Positions 21,601 through 27,869 of a DNA stretch of 64,000 bases are shown here, piece after piece. The notes below the pieces were generated by a model, which was not told the DNA's origin, searched no databases, and saw only the letters and a list, made by a program, of their open reading frames with translations. Origin of the DNA: Melitaea cinxia (taxonomy: Eukaryota; Arthropoda; Insecta; Lepidoptera; Nymphalidae). The stretch spans positions 4,712,508 to 4,776,507 of the forward strand of contig NC_059408.1 of assembly GCF_905220565.1 (NCBI RefSeq). Direction: 5' to 3'. How positions within the stretch are numbered: position 1 is the first letter of the stretch; each line of letters begins with the position of its first letter. The position numbers and the translations under genes were made by a program.

Positions 21601-22141
21601 CGGATAATATACGGGTTATTAATAAAATACAAAACTTTTATTCAGTTACAGAACATTCATTTACAACTACTTAAGAGTACATAGTATGTACATCCATTAG
21701 TTACGATAAAAGATTTATTTGTGTTATTTATATTAAGAAAATAATAACAGATATACGGTATATAAGTTATTGATTTTATTTTCAGTATTCGTACCAAACA
21801 CAGCGAAACAGGTAGCGCCGAAAGGTACATCAGTCATTCCAGTACCAGAAGGCAGAATGAGGCTAATGGAGCAACAGCAGTACAGTTCTAGTCTCGAAGC
21901 AAATATTACTAAATTAGAACCAAAAATTCACGCCCAAAAATCCCCATTCGCCTCGCCAAGGGTTGTGAGGAAAAAAGAGGAACCAAAGATATCGTCAGCC
22001 ATCGCCAATGAAAGTAAAAATCCCTTTGAGGAGACATACGATGAGTCGAAAAACCCATTCGCAGATGAAGAAACAAACGATCCCACTAACCCCTTTGGTG
22101 AGGATGAAGATTATGACAAAAATCTAAATCCATTTTCGTGA
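1..22141 (+). CDS. Vps11: Vps11, vacuolar protein sorting 11 (3' three quarters, 12 exons in window; span of the gene model)
   Basis: Exons placed: 1-66 (to the first donor in view), 1847-2275, 3751-4026, 4865-5084, 5665-5890, 6019-6177, 7468-7625, 10238-10319, 11409-11624, 12504-12629, 21067-21269, 21786-22141. All junction phases match and the sum is 2517 nt (838 residues plus stop). The order follows VPS11 throughout: end of the beta-propeller, clathrin-like solenoid (AEWGS, GDHLY, TSYVIRK, ADHTTLL-type blocks), coiled coil, RING-H2 and the SEYFGRGLFNKL C-terminal signature. VPS11 is a core subunit of the CORVET and HOPS tethers, which drive endosome and lysosome fusion through Rab5 and Rab7. 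About 230 N-terminal residues are missing at the left edge. Three exons have their 3' end plus donor tandemly amplified. Identification is secure; use of the first donor at each array is inference from the reading frame. Confidence 0.95.
643..1846 (+). other. Vps11 intron, AT-rich
   Basis: No coding or recognisable mobile element. It holds low-complexity AT-rich DNA, including short direct repeats of 'gatgaaatgaaatgaaa' type near 1035-1080 and a pair of similar segments near 1620-1700. Confidence 0.5.
1847..2275 (+). CDS. Vps11: Vps11 exon: end of propeller and start of solenoid
   Basis: Acceptor ttccag, donor AAG|gttagt, phase 0 at both ends (143 codons). It carries EGRGPCYALEGEKL, LNWFRSYLV, an NKFIVFSKSF block, TEWGSFYILT, LFKKNLYDVAIRIASSQH and QYGDHLYNK, all matching conserved VPS11 blocks in order. 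The serine- and asparagine-rich insert after VITTNE is typical of a variable loop. Confidence 0.95.
2608..3651 (+). mobile_element. 5'-truncated R1-clade LINE in a Vps11 intron, with 11-bp target-site duplication
   Basis: The insert (about 2619-3640) encodes the C-terminal end of an R1-type ORF2 in one frame (2636-3322 and slightly upstream): VSWAAATALAG, QVLTGHGCFGEYL, then a zinc-knuckle-like C-x2-C..H-x4-C (CHDC...QHTLEVC), then QKENDERIRE. A 3' UTR and an A-tract follow at about 3629-3639. The sequence tatcataaacc flanks both sides (2608-2618 and 3641-3651), the expected target-site duplication. Reverse transcriptase and endonuclease domains are absent, so the copy is dead on arrival. Confidence 0.9.
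3751..4026 (+). CDS. Vps11: Vps11 exon: alpha-solenoid
   Basis: Acceptor attacag, donor AAG|gtatgt, phase 0-0, 92 codons. It carries GDLKSAIDQYVKTIG, TSYVIRKYLESRHLEPLVQYL and EDHTTLLLTCYVK, which align to the VPS11 clathrin-repeat region. Confidence 0.95.
4058..4424 (-). mobile_element. RTE-derived non-autonomous element, copy 1
   Basis: On the - strand the element starts with a conserved 5' block (shared with 9843-10105, 39635-39835 and 55708-55998: 'gtgggtgtcgtaagaggcgac', 'gcgggataaccatc'). It jumps directly to the RTE 3' end ('ggaggcgtatgtccagtgga...gaaaggctgaagtgatgatgatga') and ends in an (ATG)n tail. Endonuclease and reverse transcriptase are missing. The matching 3' end is seen in the RTE LINE at 63000. 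Confidence 0.7.
4475..4745 (+). mobile_element. Lepidopteran short interspersed repeat (Lep1-like core), copy
   Basis: Begins near 'cacagcaggaaatatcttgctc' and continues through 'gtggtgagtaaggtagccagagctcctggg' to a degraded 'atgttgtacgcatccatg...catcagg'. The same order is found at 17148, 39357 and 45192. I link it to the Lep1 Helitron-like family from memory; the family name is uncertain. Confidence 0.5.
4865..5084 (+). CDS. Vps11: Vps11 exon: alpha-solenoid
   Basis: Begins VVRQVSIDDALSLAANHKRHDWYLRI, the VPS11 block before 'LEDIKNY'. The donor is AAG T|gtgagt (phase 1), which joins the next exon to give LLKLLCTDYKP. The acceptor (tttgaag) has a weak pyrimidine tract, but phase and homology fix it. 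Confidence 0.9.
5085..5664 (+). other. Vps11 intron
   Basis: AT-rich intron without a recognisable element. Confidence 0.5.
5665..5890 (+). CDS. Vps11: Vps11 exon: alpha-solenoid
   Basis: Acceptor ttttcag, donor TG|gtatgt. It carries LCTDYKPRNRPLVDENAL, then a stretch ending FLEHMIATDAANCSSLVYNALIEHYL, matching 'LCTDYRP' and 'FLEHM' of VPS11. The last codon is split (TG|G, Trp). Confidence 0.93.
6019..6177 (+). CDS. Vps11: Vps11 exon: alpha-solenoid
   Basis: Acceptor tttttag, donor TT|gtgagt. It carries WAKSPESDKKKYELKVLTVL and ICQMLGFKTGILHLYEEKKL, matching VPS11 'LCQMHDFQDGVLYLYEQGKL'. Confidence 0.95.
6245..6390 (+). mobile_element. Lepidopteran short interspersed repeat (3' core)
   Basis: Contains 'ggcaacgcgcttgcgatgcttctggtgttgcagg' followed by 'ctacggtaatcgcttaccatcagg' and a 'cgcttgtttgccgacc' end. 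Related blocks are at 19195-19275, 30785-30870 and 45345-45400. Confidence 0.5.
6975..7063 (+). repeat. (TGCG)n / (TG)n microsatellite
   Basis: Alternating TG followed by about ten tgcg units in a Vps11 intron. Confidence 0.9.
7468..7625 (+). CDS. Vps11: Vps11 exon: alpha-solenoid, first donor of array 2
   Basis: The acceptor tcactag at 7467 completes codon TT|A from the previous exon and gives WRSQVALYLRDGEAELALSV, then CRRRG...LWLDVLWA. It aligns without a gap to VPS11 'FQQIMHYHM...VISVCERHG..DPSLW'. The first donor is GTG G|gtgagc (phase 1), which matches the next exon's phase. If later donors are used instead, up to eight extra 35-residue repeats would be included in frame. Codon usage is very GC-rich compared with neighbouring exons. 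Confidence 0.9.
7559..8488 (+). repeat. Array 2: 105-bp tandem repeat of a Vps11 exon end plus its donor, open in frame
   Basis: Nine units start at 7559, 7664, 7769, 7874, 7979, 8084, 8189, 8294 and 8399, essentially identical. Each has 67 bp of exon, donor gtgagc, about 22 bp of intron and a junction of about 15 bp (cagacgacgcggcgc). Donors lie at 7626 plus multiples of 105 up to 8466. A unit is 35 codons with no stop in the Vps11 frame. The intron word 'taagtgtgtg' also occurs in the exon at 7521, upstream of the unit, which suggests microhomology at the founding junction. Confidence 0.97.
8590..10105 (-). mobile_element. RTE-clade LINE remnant, internally deleted
   Basis: On the - strand the 5' block (10105 to about 9843) is joined directly to reverse transcriptase sequence: NTREIATLIEQNRGSKVFQ, CMAFVDYEKVFDFVE, RTRPFSLRRGVRQGDVISP (motif B region), then fragments to the 3' end at about 8590 ('aggcctatgtccagcagtgg'). 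The APE endonuclease is missing. Stops and frameshifts break the frame, so it is a dead copy. It sits in the Vps11 intron just after array 2. Confidence 0.85.
10238..10319 (+). CDS. Vps11: Vps11 exon: end of solenoid
   Basis: Acceptor gtttcag, donor AA|gttagt. With the split codon G|AT it reads DSEKLLSPILVIDCLASTPT followed by YTLGDVRK, matching VPS11 'NLMPPLLVVQTLAHN...LSVIRDY'. It is too short for ordinary ORF detection and was found by phase and homology. Confidence 0.9.
10741..11298 (+). mobile_element. Non-autonomous element with AACCGACTTC inverted ends, copy A
   Basis: Starts with a short palindrome (tttgctcgcaaacg) and aaccgacttc, and ends with the inverted gaagtcggtt. The interior has degraded tandem blocks of the type 'aaaatcggtacatccagtagaaagtta'. 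Related copies are 17671-18293 and 26895-27511. Confidence 0.7.
11409..11624 (+). CDS. Vps11: Vps11 exon: coiled coil and first half of RING-H2
   Basis: Acceptor tctcctag, donor GA|gtaagt. It reads KYLMDVLKSEDEVITREQEL, then a charged coiled coil, then SSRCAACNRLLELPTVHFLC and QHSFHQ. The first RING ligands are visible: C-x2-C, then C-x-H-x2-H. It joins the next exon as GA|T, giving HQDCF. Confidence 0.95.
11733..12243. mobile_element. MITE-like element with about 26-bp terminal inverted repeats
   Basis: The left end 'cgctgtccccgggcaataaa' is matched in inverted form by the right end 'tttattgcccggggccagcg', with one or two mismatches and an indel. It is about 510 bp, AT-rich inside, without coding potential. 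The flanks are TA-rich, so the duplication (TA or longer) cannot be fixed. Confidence 0.7.
12504..12629 (+). CDS. Vps11: Vps11 exon: second half of RING-H2, first donor of array 3
   Basis: Acceptor cccacag. With the split codon it reads DCFQTYSESERECPACASAA, supplying the last RING ligands (C and C-P-A-C), then a proline-rich linker and ELLHSRLRADHDP. The first donor CC|gtgagt (phase 2) joins 21067 to give HDPFAVVSEYFGRG, matching VPS11 'NDSFSVIADYFGRG'. Read-through into the next unit meets a TGA at once, so only this donor keeps the protein intact. Confidence 0.93.
12564..14682 (+). repeat. Array 3: 94-bp tandem repeat of the Vps11 RING exon end plus its donor
   Basis: Twenty-two full donor-bearing units, then a partial unit that breaks off inside exon sequence at about 14682. 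Each unit is 58 bp of exon, donor gtgagt and about 36 bp of CA-rich intron. Donors are at 12630, 12724, 12818, 12912, 13006, 13101 (one 95-bp unit with an extra C) and then every 94 bp to 14605. Variants are segregated: 'cacacgcgctc' in units up to about 13571 and 'cacacgccctc' from about 13665 on. A 'gctgctaca' variant recurs at spacings of five and two units, showing block duplication inside the array. Confidence 0.97.
15150..15652. mobile_element. Fold-back element with about 150-bp inverted arms
   Basis: The left arm (about 15152-15310) and right arm (about 15495-15650) are near-perfect reverse complements, each including 'aaccgacttcaaacagg' and 'gattaaataaatatttta'. A spacer of about 180 bp separates them. 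No ORF. It shares its terminal word with the AACCGACTTC elements. Confidence 0.85.
15700..15856 (-). mobile_element. tRNA-derived SINE, copy
   Basis: On the - strand it has an A-box-like 'tagcgcagcggtcacagcacc' region and a B-box-like 'gggttcaagctcc'. The tail mentions 'ccccgacac', shared with 23605-23785. Confidence 0.6.
15965..16085 (-). mobile_element. tRNA-derived SINE, second type
   Basis: On the - strand: 'gaccgctttgatataatggtgc', later 'gcgggttctattcccgctcgg' (B-box-like), then a 'tggatatttatgtttataca' tail. The B-box segment is related to that at 53580. Confidence 0.55.
16086..16640 (+). repeat. 130-bp satellite, about four units
   Basis: Units marked by 'acagcaggtaattgctata' near 16183, 16312, 16442 and 16573 and by 'ttccctcgactatctttcg' within each. 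The first unit is partial (16086). Its 'ttccctcga..tct...catcatcaga' part resembles the interior of the AACCGACTTC elements, one of which (partial) follows at 16715. Confidence 0.85.
16715..16942 (+). mobile_element. Partial AACCGACTTC-type element
   Basis: Carries the interior 'ggatcccatcatcagatcctgg', 'atcaaaatcgg' and the terminal gaagtcggtt, but lacks the left end. The 130-bp satellite lies just upstream and may have grown from this element. Confidence 0.6.
17148..17425 (+). mobile_element. Lepidopteran short interspersed repeat (Lep1-like), fuller copy
   Basis: Starts 'cggcacagcaggaaatatct', continues 'caagtagtgttaagttcttgtggtgagtaagg' and ends in 'taccatcaggcggatc..ttgtttgccacc'. It is among the longest copies in the window. 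Confidence 0.55.
17671..18293 (+). mobile_element. Non-autonomous element with AACCGACTTC inverted ends, copy B
   Basis: Begins with caataattgtgtttgctcgcaaa and aaccgacttc (17701), and ends gaagtcggtt (18284-18293). About 620 bp and close to copy A in order and sequence. Confidence 0.75.
18921..19106 (+). CDS. Unrecognised 61-residue ORF with one membrane segment, inside a Vps11 intron
   Basis: The start has a favourable aaaaATG context. A charged N-terminal part (GRNWDRRQKSS) is followed by about 20 hydrophobic residues (YLSFMFLVTLGCVIIMIWHI), an amphipathic tail and a threonine run before TAA. It lies on the same strand as Vps11 in its 8.4-kb intron, outside any repeat I can recognise. It might be a small membrane protein, a first exon (a gtaact donor overlaps the end) or chance. 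I do not recognise a family. Confidence 0.25.
   Translation: MILIYFGRNWDRRQKSSCCSYLSFMFLVTLGCVIIMIWHIKQFLAQNLEQLQITTTTTTLK
19110..19280 (+). mobile_element. Lepidopteran short interspersed repeat, degraded copy
   Basis: Contains 'gtattgtagccagaacttctga' and then 'cgcttgtgatgcttttggtgttgtagg' with 'ctacggtaaccgcttaccatcagg', as in the 6245 copy. Confidence 0.5.
19290..21066 (+). other. Vps11 intron, rest
   Basis: Mostly AT-rich. A short piece near 20222-20260 ('gctgcccgcgacgtcgtctgcgtg') resembles the repeat at 23205. No exon is supported here. Confidence 0.4.
21067..21269 (+). CDS. Vps11: Vps11 exon: VPS11 C-terminal signature and Pro-Ala linker
   Basis: Acceptor attgcag, donor CAA G|gtattg. 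It begins FAVVSEYFGRGLFNKLTVVT, the conserved end of VPS11, followed by a low-complexity proline run coded by a 12-bp repeat (PVPAPIPAPVPTPTPAP) and QTTYGPGAEAKLRLQEGQSK. Confidence 0.93.
21786..22141 (+). CDS. Vps11: Vps11 last exon: NPF-rich C-terminal tail
   Basis: Acceptor ttttcag, stop TGA at 22139-22141. The tail has four Asn-Pro-Phe motifs in acidic context (NPFEE, NPFAD, NPFGE, and NPFS at the very end), the form bound by EH domains of endocytic proteins. Vertebrate VPS11 lacks this tail as far as I know, which explains a predicted total length above the usual 940 residues. The role in EH-protein binding is inference. Confidence 0.9.
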
Positions 22142-22308
22142 ACCACTAACAAGTGTTTGGTGAAAGCCTGAAAACTGTATCAAGTGACGTCTGTGACGTC
22201 ACGACTATGTAAACTATACAATTAAGCAAACACGTTTCATTAATCTATAAGTTTAATAATCAATGTCTCTTTTACTTGTATATTGTAATAATGGTTTGTA
22301 TATGAGAA

Positions 22309-22314
22309 AATAAA
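22309..22314 (+). terminator. Vps11 polyadenylation signal candidate
   Basis: AATAAA about 170 nt after the Vps11 stop codon, the first canonical hexamer downstream. Confidence 0.6.
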
Positions 22315-22319
22315 GTCTA

Positions 22320-23200
22320 AAAATTCAATTTAAAGAGAATTTTAGTTATTTTAAAAGATAATTTATGTGGTTCTAATAGATCTCAAATTACCACAAGAAA
22401 GTTACATATATGTTATTTTAAATATATATTAAATACTCCTATACTGGCTAAAGAATCATACCTACTCTTGCACGGTTATATTTTTTGCATCAACAATATA
22501 AATTTGTAATTGAAAAGGTGCTTTTCATTGTACATCTTGTCACACACGAAGTTACTGAATCTACTACACAAGCCCACACATGCCACCAACGACAAAATAA
22601 CTTGAAACATCACATTCCTATAAAAAGTACAGTGTTACCTCTTTAAAGAATCTGATATTATATACGCTACTATGCCATCAAAAGTTTTCTATTGAGAAAT
22701 GTGATAACGTAATAAAAGATATAATAAAAACTTTATTGCGTTTTTTTTTTTCTAATCCAAGCCAAAAATTGTTGATTTGTTTCAAATAAAACGTTTACTT
22801 ACACGTCAATAACCCTGAACCGATCACGGCATTCTTTGTAAGCGCTAGAAATGTAATGAGCGTTTATTGGAGCTCTTGTACTCCTCTGCCTAAAGTTTTT
22901 TGACTTACTTTCGTAGTAAACGAGTAGAGTACGAATGTGTCAGTAGACAGTAGTACAAAAGAAAATTTAGCTTAGGTTTTCTCCTATAAATATCAGCCAA
23001 AGCTTTAAGTCTTATTCATGCGCCCTCCACGGCAAGTATATATATGTTTTTTCAAGATTTCTCACAATTCTTATGGTTGCTTGAGTTTTATGTAATTACT
23101 AGCTGTGCCCGCAAATAAAAGTAATACGCGCGCAATGCAAGTCGAAACCTGTCCTGCTCGTCGTTGCGGCGGGCGTGACGTCAACTATTTTATTTATTTA
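22320..23200. other. Intergenic DNA after Vps11
   Basis: AT-rich, no gene seen. A short 'ctagctgtgcccgc' start of a common repeat lies near 23099. Confidence 0.4.
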
Positions 23201-23204
23201 TTAC

Positions 23205-23435
23205 TAACGGTGCCCGCGACTTAGTCCGCGTGGAATTTAACAATAATGTTATTGTCCAGTCCGCAGAGTTATAAAATAAATAAATTTCTAAAATAAAAGT
23301 AGCCTGGATAGGCTAGGAGTAACATCTCCTTACTACATCAGCTGCCAGTGAAAGTCCCGTCAAAATCGGTCCTTCCGTTTCAGAGATTAGCCGGAACAAA
23401 CAGATATACAAAAACTGTAAAAAAATGTTATTTTG
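23205..23435 (+). mobile_element. Widespread insect interspersed repeat
   Basis: Starts 'ggtgcccgcgacttagtccgcgtgg', passes through 'gtagcctggataggctagg' and 'catcagctgccagtgaaag', and ends near 'aaaatcggtccttccgtttcagagat'. This order is typical of a very common lepidopteran repeat; its class is not clear to me. Confidence 0.55.
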
Positions 23436-23604
23436 GCACATGTACCCTATGTGCCATATGCATTTAGTAAAAAGCGGTTATTTGAATATTACAAACAGAC
23501 ACTTTAATTTTATTTATTTGTATAGATTTAAAATTGTGTTGCATCCAATATAATAAATCGTTACTAAGCAATAGAGTATATAGCTTGTGATATGTCTTTA
23601 TGAC

Positions 23605-23785
23605 GACGCGTTGGCGCAGCGGTCATAGCACTGGCTGTTGCTTCGCAGGCTCGATTCGCGATTATAGGTGTTGGTAGTAGTCTGGGCGTTGCGCTTGTGT
23701 ATTGTGTGTGTTTCTGGATCCCCGACACAGGTGGAAATCCTACTGGGGGCTGTTGAGTGTGAAGCGTTTATTTATTTATTTATTT
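23605..23785 (+). mobile_element. tRNA-derived SINE
   Basis: A-box-like 'gttggcgcagcggtcatagc' and B-box-like 'ggctcgattcgcg' lie about 40 bp apart, followed by a SINE body with 'ggatccccgacac' and a 'tgttgagtgtgaagcg' tail ending in (ttta)n. Confidence 0.7.
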
Positions 23786-24004
23786 TCTTTGCAATTTTGT
23801 AGTTTGTCAAAGTGGTTGACTGGTTATAAGACTATAAATGTCTTAGTAATTTTCTAAATCTAAATTAATGTTTACAAACAAACACACTTCACATATTATT
23901 AATTGATGTAGACTTAAATAACATTGATTAAGAGACAACCTACTTCAAAATAAAAACTCTTTAACAAAAAATTAAACCCACGATGAAAAGCAAAAAATAA
24001 TAAA

Positions 24005-24575
24005 CCCTTTTTTATTTAACCTTAATAACTAACTTTTCAAAGTAATGAAAATATATATAAGTATATATTTTTGTAAATAGTTGAGTTTTTAATTAACCTT
24101 AATAAGTTCTTTAACTAATGTAAGTATAGCTAAGTAATTTTGAGTCGACGCCAAACAAGCTATATAATTGATTAATTACGTAAAGCGTAATGCACGGCGG
24201 CGGCGCGGCGCGACACATCCCTTCGCTGGAAAATGCCGAGCGTTCACGAAGTTAATGTCAGCGAGACAACAACCCGAACACGTGAGGGCGAGGCATACGT
24301 CGTTGCGAGTGGTCGTACAGAGGGCGTATTTTTTGGAATGTTAATGTTTATCGCTGGAGATTTCATGTTGCTTTGTTATTTGAATTTGACTATTTCGTTA
24401 AATTTAAGGTAATTTTGTTTGGCGCCGACTAAAAGTTACTTAGCTATACTTACATTAGTTTAAGAACTTGGTTATTAAGGTTAATTAAAAACTCAACTAT
24501 TTACAAAAATATATACTTAGACATAGTTTCAATACTTTAAGAAGTTAGTTATTAAGGTTAAATAAAAAATGTTTA
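24005..24575. mobile_element. Fold-back element with about 155-bp arms and a GC-rich loop
   Basis: The left arm (about 24005-24157) and right arm (about 24415-24575) are reverse complements through 'ccttaataact', 'tagttgagtttttaattaacc' and 'taatgtaagtatagctaagt'. The about 255-bp centre holds a GC-rich block near 24190-24310 ('cggcggcggcgcggcgcg', 'gcgagacaacaacccgaac'). No ORF. Confidence 0.8.
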
Positions 24576-24734
24576 TAATTTTTTGCTTTTCAGTTATTTG
24601 TTGTGGCTATAGTCCTTTAATTACTACATGCTTAATTTTTGATTACTTTTAAAATATTTACCTACTTTACTTTAGCTATTAACTTTCATATAATACTTCT
24701 TTAACCGTGGTTTGTTGTATATTATAAATACTTA

Positions 24735-25130
24735 AAAAAGAATTATCAAAATCGGACTACTCTGTAAAAGTTGTGCTATGAACCTTACAATCACTGAGTG
24801 AACAATCAATCATCTCCTGTTTTCCTACCCTTATGGTCGGATTTTTACTTTCAAATTTATATGGGACAAACTTCGGGGTATACTCTTTCCAATAAAAAAA
24901 GAATTATCAAAATCGGACTACTCCGTAAAAAGTTATGCGTGGTCATACATTTATTTTCTCATCCCACACTTCTTATTTAGTCCTCTGCTCAAAGGTTGCC
25001 TGGAAGAGATCGCTGTATTAGCGGTAAGGCCGCCTGTTGCAACTGATGCAAATTCTATTTTTATATATCATTTGTTATGCTGTTAAAACCTTGTATTAGT
25101 GTGCGAAAGTGTTAATAAATAAAAAAAATA
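24735..25130 (+). mobile_element. LINE 3' end and AACCGACTTC-type fragments
   Basis: Two blocks of 'aagaattatcaaaatcggac' (24737 and 24897) are followed by a LINE-type 3' tail, 'aaaggttgcctggaagagat' to 'gttaataaataaaaaaa'. The same tail type recurs at 27605. Confidence 0.5.
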
Positions 25131-25429
25131 TTTTATTTATTCATTTATTAAATAGACACACCATCGACACGTCATAAAAATATTGCAAATAGAAATATAA
25201 ATATCGACACAAGTACAATACAGTATGATTTGTCTTTTAAGGTGTATACAGCAATTATTATACAACAGTTAGTGAGCACATAGAGTTGACAGGTATGAAT
25301 CAATACAATACAAATGCACCGTTAAATCTAATAAACATACACAAAAATTCCAACAAATAAATAGATTACAGTTAATTTAACGAGTTGTACATAAACACAA
25401 ACAATTTTCGACAAATTCTTTACAATTAA

Positions 25430-25665
25430 TAGAAAAAAGATATCAATGCCGCCTTTTAACAATAATTCATTGTAAGTTCCCATTAATCTGTTGAGACGAG
25501 CATATTTACCAACGTTAGTCCTGGTACAGGAGGGAAAGAAAATTTTGTTATTAGGATGTCTAGGGATAGATCTGGGGACGTTGATATTGATTCACTTGAT
25601 GACATTTGAACAACTCACTTGCCCATATAGAATCTTGTGAAGCGTTTTCAAGTCACAAATTTTTC
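25430..25665 (-). mobile_element. LINE ORF2 C-terminal fragment
   Basis: On the - strand it reads TLHKILYGQVSCSNV, then VPRSIPRHPNNKIFFPSC, TRTNVGKYARLNRLMGTYNE and LLLKGGIDI. This is the ending typical of Jockey/CR1-group LINE proteins in moths. One stop interrupts it. Confidence 0.65.
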
Positions 25666-25986
25666 ATCGCATCTCGAGAGAGCTTAAATTGAAGTGCGCT
25701 AATCTATAAGTCCGCGCGATAGAGACAACTAGGATCCTTGTATGTCTTTAGCTTCAAAAAGTATGTTAAGGCTTACTATCTGTCGCTAAATTCGCCATGT
25801 TTGTCTTTTCACCTTTGGATGACATAAATATGTATGAATTGTTTATATTTATATATGAGTATATGTGTATATGTGAATCTATGTAAGTGTGTAAGCATAT
25901 GTATGTATAATTTTATAATTTACTGAGATGTGTTCTAATTTCTATAATAACTACACACACTTCCTAACCGCTTTTCTATGCGCTGT

Positions 25987-27602
25987 CCTATACCTAGGGT
26001 TGCCAACCATACTTTATAATAAAGTATTCTACTTTATTTTTGGTAAATATACTTTATACTTTTGCATACAAATAAAGTATATGAAAATACTTTATTTTCA
26101 ATCTTTACTGTGATGCGTGAAACAAAATACTCATTATGGGTACTTAACTATTTAACGGTACACATAAGGTAAAACGGATGATGGAAAGGATTTAAAATTA
26201 CTGAACGAAATGTTAGATGTCAGATGTGGTGTTTTGAATGTGACAGGACAGGTGACAATCTGACATTTGTCACAGATGTCACGACTCACTATCTACGATA
26301 TTGTAGAAAAAATGACCGTTGGCTTTGTTTATATGTAGTTAAGGAATCAATGGTTGGAAAAATGGTTTGACCTTAGCGAAGATAACTGGCTTTCAATGCT
26401 TCCTAACGTGTCCTTAAAAAATGCGGTTAAATTTGAACATTTTGAAATGATAATTATAAAAACTAAATTACAAGACGGATTAAATATTAAGATGCAGAAT
26501 ATATATTTCGAATGTATAAGACAAAAAAAAAATCACTAATGATGATAAAGAATTTTCAGTGAAAAGTACAGTCGAAAAATGGCAATATATACTTAAAAAT
26601 GCACCTGATAGCTTACCAAATATAAAAAAAAATCTTACTTACTCTCTGTTCCCACTACTTAAGCTTTTACTGAAAGGTTTTTTTTAGTAATGAATCTAAA
26701 GTAGCGAGAAGAGAGAAATATAGCGTCAATTTTAATTAGACACGAATTTTTATTTATATAAATTTAAATATTGATTGTTAAACAAGTTTGAAACATTTAA
26801 ATATAACAAAAAATTGTTAGCATGTGCTAAAGGCACACAAAAATACGTTTTTAAATCAATAAAAACATAAAATTTGAAAAATACTTTTTTTTTTAACCGA
26901 CTTCCAAAAAAGGAGGAGGTTCTCAATTCGACTGTATTTTTTTTTTTTTTTTTTTTTTTATGTATGTTACATCAGAACTTTTGACCGGGTAGACCGATTT
27001 CGACAAATTTTGTTTTAATCGAAAGGTCGTGTGTGCCAATTGGTCCCATTTAAATTTATTTGAGATCTAACAAGTACTTTTCGAGTTATATCTAATAATG
27101 CGTTTTTACTTGGCGCTTTTTTCGTCGACCTACGTTGTATTATACCACATAACTTTCTACTGGATGTACCGATTTTGATAATTCTTTTTTTGTTGGAAAG
27201 GGGATATCCCTAGTTTGGTACCGTGATAAGGAAACCAGGACCTGATGATGGGATCCCAGAGAAATCAAGGGAAACTCTCAAAAATCCGCAATAACTTTTT
27301 ACTGGGTTTACCGATTTTGATAATTTTTAATTTAATCGAAAGCTGATGTTTATCATGTGGTCACATATAAATTTTATCGAGATCTGATAACTACTTTTTG
27401 AGTAATCTTTGATAACGCGTAGTTGCTTGACTATTTTTTCGTCGATCTGCGTTGTATTATTTGTCGATGTAATTGAAGTCGGTTTTTTTTTCGTTTGCGC
27501 GCAAACACAATTATCTTCCAAATACTTTATTTTTTCCTATCCAAACCATTTTATACGTTTTTTTTTTTTTTGTCAAAAAAAGTTGGCAACCCTACCTATA
27601 CC
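25987..27602. mobile_element. hAT-like DNA element with 8-bp target duplication
   Basis: CCTATACC occurs at 25987-25994 and 27595-27602. Just inside are inverted ends TAGGGTTGCCAAC (25995-26007) and GTTGGCAACCCTA (27582-27594). An 8-bp duplication with these ends is characteristic of hAT. A 61-residue ORF remains at 26354-26539 without a transposase core. Copy C of the AACCGACTTC element is nested inside. The host site is itself a LINE 3' tail (25921-25986 continuing at 27603). Confidence 0.85.
26895..27511 (-). mobile_element. Non-autonomous element with AACCGACTTC inverted ends, copy C
   Basis: Inverted relative to copies A and B: aaccgacttcc at 26895 and gaagtcggtt at 27475-27484, then the palindrome tttgcgcgcaaa and cacaattat. 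It is nested in the hAT-like element, so it arrived later. Confidence 0.75.
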
Positions 27603-27730
27603 CAAAGGTTGTCTGGAAGAAATCGCTCTTTTAGCGATAAGACCGCCTTTGTAGATCTTCCTCTAATTATACTACTTTTGTTTGTATCTTTTAATGGTGT
27701 GCAATAAAGAATATTATTATTATCATGCCT
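27603..27730 (+). mobile_element. LINE 3' tail with (ATT)n end
   Basis: 'aaaggttgtctggaagaaat...gcgataagaccgcc' runs to 'ggtgtgcaataaagaatattattatt', the right half of the LINE tail split by the hAT-like element. Confidence 0.6.
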
Positions 27731-27734
27731 GAAA

Positions 27735-27869
27735 GCGTATGAAACTGCGCTGCGCGCATTCAATTCTGTCAATATGTATATTAATTATGGTTAGGGTTCC
27801 AGATAGCGGACGCATACTCAACGGGACGTTGTTTTATTACCAACTGCATAGCATGAAGGGTTGACATTT
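27735..27869 (-). mobile_element. Jockey-like LINE, downstream half (split)
   Basis: On the - strand 'cccgttgagtatgcgtccgc' reads VEYASAIWNP, followed by IDRIECAQRSFIRFQA. These are conserved blocks after the reverse transcriptase core of Jockey-like LINEs. The frame is interrupted. Confidence 0.65.

Noticed and set aside
23605..23700. Functional tRNA gene
   Set aside because: A- and B-box-like words are present, but no complete cloverleaf can be drawn and a SINE body and tail follow.
26354..26539. 61-codon ORF as a host gene
   Set aside because: It lies within the hAT-like element defined by the 8-bp duplication; at best a transposase remnant.
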